A DNA stretch of 47,082 nt from an uncultured Actinomycetes bacterium (GTDB lineage Bacteria > Actinomycetota > Actinomycetes > Nanopelagicales > Nanopelagicaceae), in NCBI GenBank assembly GCA_903834145.1, contig CAILHY010000017.1, forward strand, positions 1 through 47,082, read 5' to 3'. A program made the position numbers and the translations under genes. A model generated the notes under the pieces. The model was given only the letters and a program-made list of their open reading frames with translations. It searched no databases and was not told the origin of the DNA. This document shows positions 32,168 through 40,035 of this stretch, piece after piece (positions within the stretch are counted from its first letter, which is position 1; each line of letters begins with the position of its first letter).

Positions 32168-33559
32168 TCACAGCACGTCGAAAACTTGCATACGTTTTGG
32201 TGCGATCGCATTCCAACCTAATTCGCTATGTAACCGGCCAGCCAATACGGCCTGAGAATCAGGTTCGCCATGAACAACAAAAGCCTGCTGTGGTCTATTC
32301 GTTTTTTTGAGCCACGCGACCATCTCGTCACCGTCCGCGTGCACTGAAAAATTCTCTACCTTCATAATTGTTGCTCTTACCGAAACCCACTTACCGTGAA
32401 TCTTTACCTCCTTCTTTCCTTCCTCAAGTGAACGACCACGGCTACCGGCGGCTTGAAATCCGACGAGGATTACAGTGTTCTTCTCATCCGGCAACATGTT
32501 GGCTAAATGATGAACGACGCGTCCGCCCGTACCCATACCGGAGGCCGAAATGATGATGCTCGAAGTCGTGAGGTCGTTCAGTTTCTTTGACTCATCCACG
32601 GTTCGCATTTCACTGAGGTTGCCTGGATCAAATGGATCTGCAGACTTCCATTTCTTTGCAATACCTGGAAGCAGTTCCGGCGCGTTGGTTCGGATTGCAT
32701 CGCGGTAGTAATCCAATGCTGTAAGCGCCATAGGCGAATCTACGTAGATGGGGATATTAGGAATGGCACTTGTTTCGATTAAGTCATGCAGTGCTATCAA
32801 AATGACTTCTGTCCGGTCTACTGCAAATGCTGGAATGAGGATAGATCCACCACGTTTAATCGCGGCATTGATAATTTCCGCAAAAGAGTGAATAGGCGTC
32901 TCATGAACGCGATCTCCATATGTTGATTCTGTGATCACGACATCCACTCCGGATGTCGGTGGATTATCAGGCGCGGACAGAAGTGGATGATTTCCGCGAC
33001 CCATATCGCTGGTGAAAAGAAATACTTTCCCATCGACTTCGAGGACGACAAAAGCTGAGCCCAAAATATGTCCAGATGGATAAAACGTTACAGAGGCGTC
33101 TTCCGTGAGTTGAATCTTCTCTCGGAAAGCAACGGGATCAAAGAAAAGTAGCGTCTTCTCTGCATCTTGCGAGTCATACAGCGGCAGAGGTACTTCGTGT
33201 TTTGAAAATCCTTTCTCGGCCGCAAAACGCGCATCCTCTACTTGTAGGCGCGCGGAATCGCGTAAAACAACGGCCGCAAGCTTTGCTGTGTAATTTGTCG
33301 TGACGATCTTCTTGTTGAAACCGTTGCGCACTAATAAAGGTAAGTATCCTGAGTGGTCCAAATGCGCGTGCGTTAGGACTATTGCGCTAATGGTGGATGG
33401 CTCAACGGGAAATGGGTCCCAATTCTTTCTGCGGTCTTCCCGCAAACCTTGAAACATTCCTGCGTCAATGAGGATTTTCGATTTGCTGCTCGTTACGAGA
33501 AAACGGCTACCAGTGACTGTTTCTGTAGCGCCTAGGAATGCAATTGTTACCTTGCCCAT
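32168..33559 (-). CDS. metallo-beta-lactamase/beta-CASP nuclease
   Basis: Predicted 463 aa. The metal site LTHAHLDHSGYLPLL is near residue 60; further motifs are PSGHILGSAFVV, FTSDMGRG, the beta-CASP region (IPIYVDSPMA, SASGMGTGGRVVHHL) and C-terminal FSVHADGDEMVAWL with VVHGEP. It matches CPSF73/Ysh1-like bacterial RNases (MBL-fold RNA hydrolases). Substrate RNA unknown; not RNase J, whose layout differs. Convergent with the Rieske gene with 3 bp between. Confidence 0.88.
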   Translation of the reverse strand: MGKVTIAFLGATETVTGSRFLVTSSKSKILIDAGMFQGLREDRRKNWDPFPVEPSTISAIVLTHAHLDHSGYLPLLVRNGFNKKIVTTNYTAKLAAVVLRDSARLQVEDARFAAEKGFSKHEVPLPLYDSQDAEKTLLFFDPVAFREKIQLTEDASVTFYPSGHILGSAFVVLEVDGKVFLFTSDMGRGNHPLLSAPDNPPTSGVDVVITESTYGDRVHETPIHSFAEIINAAIKRGGSILIPAFAVDRTEVILIALHDLIETSAIPNIPIYVDSPMALTALDYYRDAIRTNAPELLPGIAKKWKSADPFDPGNLSEMRTVDESKKLNDLTTSSIIISASGMGTGGRVVHHLANMLPDEKNTVILVGFQAAGSRGRSLEEGKKEVKIHGKWVSVRATIMKVENFSVHADGDEMVAWLKKTNRPQQAFVVHGEPDSQAVLAGRLHSELGWNAIAPKRMQVFDVL

Positions 33560-33634
33560 ACCGGTGAGCCTATGCCTTAAGTAACTCTAAGAGTAGATTT
33601 ATTTCGTCACATCAATCGGGGACAGGGGAATTTC

Positions 33635-35449
33635 TTGAAGAGCAAATCTCCTGATTACTTGCTTTTCTACGCCTCCGCACTGATGCTCTTTATTGGAATA
33701 TGTGCAAACCTCAGCCATCATCATTCTTTAGCGCAGATTGTTTGGGCGCTTGGAGGAATCGCTGGGCTTATCCCCGCGATGAAATGGATCATCGATGAAT
33801 TGCAGACACAGCAGATGGGTTCGGACATTCTTGCCGTTTTGGCACTACTGGGAACGTTACTCACCTCTGAAATGTTTGCCTCATCGGTTATTTCACTCAT
33901 GCTTGCAACGGGTCGCGTGCTCGAGCGCTGGGCCGAAGGTCAAGCAGAACGCCAACTGAAATCATTACTTCAACGGCTTCCTAGACGCGCACACATTGTT
34001 AATCCTGATGGTTCACTCACTGAAATTGATGCTGAAAATATCAAGATTGGCGATGAATTACTTGTTCGATCCGGCGAAGTGGTCCCTGCAGATGGCGTAT
34101 TGGTTACCTCCGCAGTTCTCGATGAATCTGCGCTCACTGGTGAACCACTGCCGCAGAATCGCAATGTTGACGAGCAAGTTCTGAGTGGGGTTCTCAATGC
34201 TGGAACTCAATTTAAGTTTGTCGCTTCAAACACCTCGCAAGAAAGTACTTACGCAGGAATTATCCGATTAGTGCAATCAGCGCAGGCGCGTTCTGCCCCT
34301 GGTGTCCGTCTTGCAAATCAGTGGGCCTTGCGTTTTGTTCCCATTGCACTCATTATTGCTGGAGGTGCCTGGTTGCTCACAGGCGAGATCGCTAGAGCTG
34401 TTGCAGTTCTTGTCGCCGCAACACCATGTCCGCTAATTCTTGCTGTACCTATTGCTGTAGTTGCTGGCATGTCTCAAGCAGCCAAACATGGTGCGGTCAT
34501 AAAAGGTGGGGCAATACTTGAGTTACTCGCTCGCACCGAAATCGTATTGCTGGATAAGACCGGCACTCTGACACATGGTGGCCCTGCAATATCTGCCATT
34601 CAAACACGCGAGGGAATTCACGAGGATGAGGTACTCCAGTTAGCGGCCTCCCTTGATCAATACAGCCCGCACATCGTCGCAAAGGCTCTCGTTACAGCGG
34701 CACGAAATAAAGGCATGGAATTAGATTCTGCAACCGATATTCACGAAGATCACGGACACGCAATCACGGGAACGATTAGTCATCACACTATTACTGTTGG
34801 ACAAATCGAAAGCGAGCGCCCAACGTGGTTCACGATCACGCATCCACTTCTTGTTGCTGTAACGATTGATGGGACCCTCAGTGGCGTCATCGGCCTTAGT
34901 GATCCTCTGCGTGCAGAGTCACGAGAAATGGTGAGCGCCCTTCGCCAAGCGGGAGTGAAAGACGTCTTGCTTGTCACCGGCGACCGCATGGAAACCGCTC
35001 GCGAAGTTGCCGATGCAGTGGGCATAACAAATATCCATGCATTCGTCACTGCGCAAGGAAAAATGGATTTAGTTCGAAGTGAAATGGAAAAATCTAAAGG
35101 TGTCGTTGTCGTAGTGGGCGATGGCATTAACGATGCTCCCGCTCTTGCCGCCGCTCATGTTGGTGTTGCCATGGGCGCCCGCGGCGCGACCGCCGCAAGC
35201 GAGGCAGCCGATGTTGTGATCGTCGAAGATTCCATAGACCGACTGACCCACGCAATCTCCATCGCCAAGAATGCGCGCAAGAAAGCTTTAGAGGCAGCGG
35301 GCATCGGAATGTCGCTCTCCTTAATCGCAATGTTCGGCGGAGGTTTCGGTTTTCTCAGTGCGAGCACGGGAGCGATTGCGCAAGAATTCATTGACATCAT
35401 CGCCATTCTTTGGGCCCTGACCACGCTCATGGAGGAAAAACAGAGCTAA
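33635..35449 (+). CDS. heavy-metal P-type ATPase (P1B) without metal-binding N-terminal domain
   Basis: Predicted 604 aa from TTG with AGGGG upstream. ATPase motifs: LDESALTGEPLP (A-domain TGE), DKTGTLT (phosphorylation aspartate, about residue 307), HGHAITG (nucleotide-binding HP-like region), GDGINDAPALAAAHVGVAMG. The membrane CPx motif is ATPCPLILAVPIA. The N-terminus lacks the HMA GMxCxxC domain and shows fewer helices than usual. Metal (Zn/Cd/Co or Cu) not decided. Neighbours give no metal regulator. Confidence 0.9.
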   Translation: MKSKSPDYLLFYASALMLFIGICANLSHHHSLAQIVWALGGIAGLIPAMKWIIDELQTQQMGSDILAVLALLGTLLTSEMFASSVISLMLATGRVLERWAEGQAERQLKSLLQRLPRRAHIVNPDGSLTEIDAENIKIGDELLVRSGEVVPADGVLVTSAVLDESALTGEPLPQNRNVDEQVLSGVLNAGTQFKFVASNTSQESTYAGIIRLVQSAQARSAPGVRLANQWALRFVPIALIIAGGAWLLTGEIARAVAVLVAATPCPLILAVPIAVVAGMSQAAKHGAVIKGGAILELLARTEIVLLDKTGTLTHGGPAISAIQTREGIHEDEVLQLAASLDQYSPHIVAKALVTAARNKGMELDSATDIHEDHGHAITGTISHHTITVGQIESERPTWFTITHPLLVAVTIDGTLSGVIGLSDPLRAESREMVSALRQAGVKDVLLVTGDRMETAREVADAVGITNIHAFVTAQGKMDLVRSEMEKSKGVVVVVGDGINDAPALAAAHVGVAMGARGATAASEAADVVIVEDSIDRLTHAISIAKNARKKALEAAGIGMSLSLIAMFGGGFGFLSASTGAIAQEFIDIIAILWALTTLMEEKQS

Positions 35450-35462
35450 TTCAGGGGTCTAG

Positions 35463-35478
35463 CACCCCCGTTGGGGTG
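35463..35478 (+). terminator. short GC hairpin after the P-type ATPase
   Basis: CACCCC CGTT GGGGTG, 14 bp after the ATPase stop, within a G/C-rich stretch (35453-35495). No T-run, so only a weak terminator call. Confidence 0.4.
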
Positions 35479-35559
35479 ATCTCAGGGGTGGTAACCCTCG
35501 TGTTTCTCCAATAAACTCGAAGTTCAGCCCCATGAATAACTGACTTCTGGAGAGAACTC

Positions 35560-37623
35560 GTGAAGAGATTTAAGTCTGCCTCCCTAACGTTCGCCTTACT
35601 TACCTCTTTATTGCTCGTGCCTATGGCAAGTTCTCGCGCTGCAGATTCTTCTTCTAATGGGCAAAACGGAAACGGCAATACCCAGCAACAAGAAGATGCC
35701 CCGTGGACATTCGGTGGCGTAACTGGCGGAAGCCCGTTTTCTCAAGGCGCTCACCACGGTATTGAATTTCCGACGCGAGAGCGTTTCGCTGGTGCCGCAG
35801 GAGCGCTCGCGGCAGGAGGTGGAAATATCTTCTATCACGCAAGTGGCAGTGTGATTACAAATCCCAAAATTTACGTCATTTGGTACGGCTCGTGGGCGGC
35901 AAGTTCGTGTACTGAAACTTCAACTGCATCTACCCCAGGAATTATTAACTATTTCCTTCAAAATGTTGGGCCAAGTACGTGGAATGCAATCAATACCACG
36001 TACTACCAAACCATTAATGGCGTGCCAACTTATGTTCCACCAACAGCCCAATGGAGTGGATGCTTCGTTGATTCAGGATCACAGGGGTTGACCCTTGATG
36101 GATATTCCACAGCAACACCGGGCCTTAAGAAAATCAACGATGTAGTCTCCAATGCACTGAACTCAAATGCTCTCGGTGCCGCAGATCCCAACGGAATCTA
36201 TTTTGTCCTCACCAGCGCGAATGTCGTTGTTAATGGTTTCGTGAATTCAAGCCTTCCCAATTTCTGCGGATACCACGACAGTTTGGTGAACGCTGCGACT
36301 ACCGTTAAATTTGCGTTTATCGGTGATGCCGTCACACATATTGCTTCATGTGCTGGCCAAACGGTTGCATCACCCAATGGAAATGTCAGCGCCGATGCAA
36401 TGGCCTCTGTAATTGGACATGAACTAGTTGAAACCGTATCTGACCCACTAGGAAACACATGGTTTGACAGCGCCCGATATGAAAACGGCGATAAATGCGC
36501 GTGGACATTCGGTACTACTACAACACTGGGTACTGCGCAGCAAAACACTACTGTCGGTACTCGTCCCTACCTTATTCAGCAAAATCTCGCTGCCAACACC
36601 AATACTTGCTTGATGAGCGCGCCTCCTGCCGCGGTTGCCCCTACGCTAAAGAGTTTTTCGCCAACTTCTGGAAAAGTCGGAACAAGTATTACTTTGACGG
36701 GCAGCAGCTTTACAACAGCTACAAATGTTAGTTTCAATGGAATTATTGCTCCATCCTTTTCAATCAACAGTGATACTTCAATCACTGTCGCGGTTCCCGT
36801 GGGTGCCACTACAGGACTGGTATCTGTGACGAATCGAAACAGCACCGTTAATTCATCAAGCTCATTCACGGTACCTGTTTCGGCTCCCACTATTTCCAGC
36901 TTCACTCCTGCATTTGGACCATCTATTACGATCACCGGAACAAACTTGCTAGGCGCAACGAGCGTTTCATTCAATGGAACAGTGGGCACAAACGTCACTG
37001 TTGTTTCTGCAACTTCTGTAACGGTAACGCCACCAGCATCCGGAACTTCCGGCAAGATCACGATTACGACGCCCGGTGGAACAAGCGCAGCAAGTAGCGC
37101 CACCTACTACTTCCCGGCCGGAGCAATATCCGCACCTTCAAGCGCCGCGGTCGGAGCAACAATCACCATCACTGGAACGAATTTACTTGGTGCAACTGCC
37201 GTGAACTTCGTGGGCACAACCACTGTCAGCGCAGCCCCGGCTTCAACTGCGACGCTAACTTCGTTGACTGTGAAGGTTCCAACGGGCGCAACTTCAGGAT
37301 CTATCACGATTACGACTCCTGCTGGTGTATCTGCAGGCGCTCCAATTTCGATTGCTCCAACAATCGCGAGCTTCACGCCAAACTCTGGAACCAGAAGTGC
37401 AACGATTGTTAACACGGTAACCATCACCGGCACTAACTTCCTGGGAGCTACGGCAGTGGCGTTAACGGGAGTCAGCAATGTCACCATAAAGACGATTACC
37501 GCCACCACAATTGCCGTGACGTTCTCTCTTCCAATGACTTTGGCCACTTCAACAGCTGCGAAATTTACTGTGACAACCCCAGCAGGAAGTGTGACTAGTA
37601 CGGGAAGTTACTCCATCACGTAA
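35560..37623 (+). CDS. secreted EXORDIUM-like protein with IPT/TIG repeats
   Basis: Predicted 687 aa from GTG with GGAGAG upstream. Signal peptide residues 1-28 (cleavage near SRAADS). Residues about 85-345 resemble the plant EXORDIUM/PHI-1 family: NPKIYVIWYGSW at the start and VIGHELVETVSDPLGNTWFD (H287, E288), then ENGDKCAW. The rest is four IPT/TIG immunoglobulin-like domains of about 75-85 residues; domains 2-4 share ITGTN(L/F)LGAT. Probably a large surface or matrix protein. Whether the HE motif is a working zinc site is uncertain. The antisense open frames over the repeats are shadows. Convergent with, and abutting, the 37624 gene. Confidence 0.75.
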   Translation: MKRFKSASLTFALLTSLLLVPMASSRAADSSSNGQNGNGNTQQQEDAPWTFGGVTGGSPFSQGAHHGIEFPTRERFAGAAGALAAGGGNIFYHASGSVITNPKIYVIWYGSWAASSCTETSTASTPGIINYFLQNVGPSTWNAINTTYYQTINGVPTYVPPTAQWSGCFVDSGSQGLTLDGYSTATPGLKKINDVVSNALNSNALGAADPNGIYFVLTSANVVVNGFVNSSLPNFCGYHDSLVNAATTVKFAFIGDAVTHIASCAGQTVASPNGNVSADAMASVIGHELVETVSDPLGNTWFDSARYENGDKCAWTFGTTTTLGTAQQNTTVGTRPYLIQQNLAANTNTCLMSAPPAAVAPTLKSFSPTSGKVGTSITLTGSSFTTATNVSFNGIIAPSFSINSDTSITVAVPVGATTGLVSVTNRNSTVNSSSSFTVPVSAPTISSFTPAFGPSITITGTNLLGATSVSFNGTVGTNVTVVSATSVTVTPPASGTSGKITITTPGGTSAASSATYYFPAGAISAPSSAAVGATITITGTNLLGATAVNFVGTTTVSAAPASTATLTSLTVKVPTGATSGSITITTPAGVSAGAPISIAPTIASFTPNSGTRSATIVNTVTITGTNFLGATAVALTGVSNVTIKTITATTIAVTFSLPMTLATSTAAKFTVTTPAGSVTSTGSYSIT

Positions 37624-38463
37624 TTAACTAATTGCTACTTCTTGTTTCTTGCCTTTACCGGCAAACTTTGCAATGAGAATTAGCGTTATACCCAGAACGC
37701 TAAAGGTAATTCCTGTCGTAAGTATTGGCTTCAAGAGCACTCCTGCAACGCTTCCAATCTGTGAATAGGCAAATTGGGAAAATGTACTGCTAGCGATTCG
37801 TTGTGAAATAACAAATGGAACAACAAATCTAATGATGATGCTCATTAAGCCAACCGAAAGCAGTTGCTTGCCACTCTTAGATACCACACTCTTGGCTTTT
37901 AGTGCCCAGCAAGCGAGAAGAAGAAGTAACCACAGTCCCCACATGTAACTACCTAGGTGGGCGTAGTGCTTTATTTTATTAACTATGTCTGATTGTTTAT
38001 GAATATCAATCGTCTGCCTCTTCATTGAAGCAAGGTCGGCTTCGGTGACAATTTGAGTTTTTGCTGCCTTATTTACTTGCGAGGCTACTAAATTAGCTAG
38101 GTCTTTGAAATTTACTGACACGCTTGAGGCTCCAGAGGAAATACCTGCGGTGACAACATCCAACTCTTTTTTGAGGGCAGCTTGAAATTCTGCTGAGCCG
38201 GAAACTGATGCAATTGTGGCGTTAAGAGCTGCGCGGTTCTGATCAAGTGACTTAATCATCTTCGGATCAGCATTCAATTTAAGTTGATCAATGAATGCGT
38301 TAATTGTGCTGGGGCTAGATGAGAAATCTTTCAGTGAATTTGTAGCAATAGTTCCTACGTTATTTATCCCGCTCATCGTAAAAAGGACTGTCGTCGAAAG
38401 AATCGCGATAAACAGAGAAAGCCATGCAAAGATTGATAAAACCCCGATGCCGAAACGTTTCAT
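37624..38463 (-). CDS. membrane protein of unknown function, four predicted helices
   Basis: Predicted 279 aa. One N-terminal membrane helix (ISIFAWLSLFIAIL region), then an extracytoplasmic helical domain of about 130 residues (serine/asparagine-rich), then three C-terminal helices (LWLLLLLACWAL, GLMSIIIRFVVPFVI, ITFSVLGITLILIA). The layout resembles small integral proteins with a periplasmic sensor-like loop. No family recognised. Stop directly abuts that of the convergent EXORDIUM-like gene. Confidence 0.65.
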   Translation of the reverse strand: MKRFGIGVLSIFAWLSLFIAILSTTVLFTMSGINNVGTIATNSLKDFSSSPSTINAFIDQLKLNADPKMIKSLDQNRAALNATIASVSGSAEFQAALKKELDVVTAGISSGASSVSVNFKDLANLVASQVNKAAKTQIVTEADLASMKRQTIDIHKQSDIVNKIKHYAHLGSYMWGLWLLLLLACWALKAKSVVSKSGKQLLSVGLMSIIIRFVVPFVISQRIASSTFSQFAYSQIGSVAGVLLKPILTTGITFSVLGITLILIAKFAGKGKKQEVAIS

Positions 38464-38531
38464 GCGTGAAATGCTAACCCCAATATGTCAAAAACTGGCC
38501 AGTAATACTGCTTTTTCCCAATTTTCAGTAC

Positions 38532-38559
38532 TTGCTGTTAATTTATAGTCAGGTAGAAT
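38532..38559 (+). promoter_or_regulatory. sigma70-type promoter of the aminotransferase gene
   Basis: TTGCTG, 16 bp, TAGAAT, in an AT-rich stretch of the 170-bp divergent gap. The -10 lies 74 bp before the ATG, leaving a leader of roughly 65-70 nt. Confidence 0.5.
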
Positions 38560-38633
38560 ACGACTACAAATAGGCTCGGTAAGGAGCGTATTTCTTACTT
38601 TCTGGCAGATCCGGAACGTAGGACGTACAAAAA

Positions 38634-40028
38634 ATGCTAACCACTGTCAACCACGCTCATACTTTTCGTTCAATTCCTACACATTCAAAACCAATTTCAG
38701 AGGACAGGGTCAACGCTCTCTTAGTTCAAGAGTGGGCTCGCTTCAAAGAAGGAACCACCGCCTCTGCTGCTGAAAACGCATTAGCTAACGAATCACTCCC
38801 TCTTGGTGTTCCCTCTAGTTTCCAACATTGGGACCCATATCCAATTTCAATCGTCTCGGCACAAGGTGCATGGATGACAGATGTGGATGGGCGTCGCCTC
38901 CTTGATCTTTCCATGGGATTTGGTGCGATGTTAGTTGGCCACCTCAACCCAGCAGTTGTCGAAGAAGTGAAAGGTGCACTTGGCGTAGGAATGCTTTTCG
39001 TAACTCCTTCGCCAATATCACGTGATGCTGCGCAACGCGTATGTCGACGATTTGCGCTGGATCAAGTTCGTTTTACGAACTCTGGTACTGAAGCAACAAT
39101 GTACGCCGTTCGTTTAGCGCGTGCTGTTTCTGGCAAGAATGACGTTCTCAAAATTGAGGGCGGCTATCACGGTAGCTATGACCCTCTAATGACATCCGCC
39201 AAACCCTCTCTCGATAAGGCGGGTCCCGCTGAAGAGCCAACACCTGTTTATCAAAGCGGTTCGGTTTCGGGAGATGTTTTTGTCGTTCCTTATAACAACT
39301 TGCCTGCCGTCGAAAAGATCTTCAAGGATCACGCTTCAACAATTGCTTGCTTCATTCTTGAACCCGTACTTGAAAACCTTGGCATTGTTCTGCCAGATGC
39401 TGGATACCTAGAAGGTATCCGCGCATTATGCGATCAATATAAAGTCGTTCTTATCTTTGATGAGGTAAAGACTGGTCTCACAGCGGGACCTCAAGGAGCG
39501 GCACAGCGTCTTGGTGTTCGCCCAGATTTGATCTGCCTTGCTAAATCTATTGGCGGCGGAGTTCCCCTTGCTGCTTTCGGTGGCAAGAAGGAATACATGG
39601 ACGCAGTAACTGACGGACGCCTCGCGCACTTTGGTACCTTCAACGGTAACCCACTTGCCATGGCGGGTGTTCGTGCAGTGGACACAATCTGTACCGATGA
39701 AGCACTTGCTAGCGCTGAGGAATTCAACCTTCAGGCACTCAATCGCATTAGCGACATTATTGAAGAATTCGAACTCCCTGCGCACACCGTTGGTTTTGGT
39801 GTGAAGGGTTGTATTACTTGGTCGACAACGCCAGTGCGCAATTATCGTGATTACAAAGCGACAGATTTTAAAGTTGCCGAGCTGTCATGGTTATGGTCCC
39901 TCAACCGCGGAATCATTACGCCTCCGGGACTTGATGAGCAGTGGTTAATCAGTTTGGCTCACGGGCAAACTGAGATCGACCTTTTGGTGGAGGATTTCAG
40001 AGAGTTGGCACAAGCACTTCGTAGTTAA
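38634..40028 (+). CDS. class III aminotransferase, glutamate-1-semialdehyde aminomutase-like
   Basis: Predicted 464 aa, longer than usual HemL by about 30 residues, mostly at the N-terminus. Motifs: TNSGTEATMYAVRLAR (PLP phosphate), GGYHGSYDPLM, FDEVKTGL, and the PLP lysine in LAKSIGGGVPLAAFGG (about residue 302). Similarity to HemL is clear, but the enzyme stands alone, next to no haem gene, and many such homologues act on other amino ketones. I would not call it hemL. It is followed by a very long hairpin (40042-40091) and the cellulose-synthase-like gene. Confidence 0.82.
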   Translation: MLTTVNHAHTFRSIPTHSKPISEDRVNALLVQEWARFKEGTTASAAENALANESLPLGVPSSFQHWDPYPISIVSAQGAWMTDVDGRRLLDLSMGFGAMLVGHLNPAVVEEVKGALGVGMLFVTPSPISRDAAQRVCRRFALDQVRFTNSGTEATMYAVRLARAVSGKNDVLKIEGGYHGSYDPLMTSAKPSLDKAGPAEEPTPVYQSGSVSGDVFVVPYNNLPAVEKIFKDHASTIACFILEPVLENLGIVLPDAGYLEGIRALCDQYKVVLIFDEVKTGLTAGPQGAAQRLGVRPDLICLAKSIGGGVPLAAFGGKKEYMDAVTDGRLAHFGTFNGNPLAMAGVRAVDTICTDEALASAEEFNLQALNRISDIIEEFELPAHTVGFGVKGCITWSTTPVRNYRDYKATDFKVAELSWLWSLNRGIITPPGLDEQWLISLAHGQTEIDLLVEDFRELAQALRS

Positions 40029-40035
40029 GCTCTTT

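Noticed and set aside
36576-37547. Long antisense open frames (175 and 146 aa) over the IPT repeats
   Set aside because: Thr/Val/Ala-rich coding sequence gives open reverse frames by composition; the sense protein has clear domains and signal peptide.
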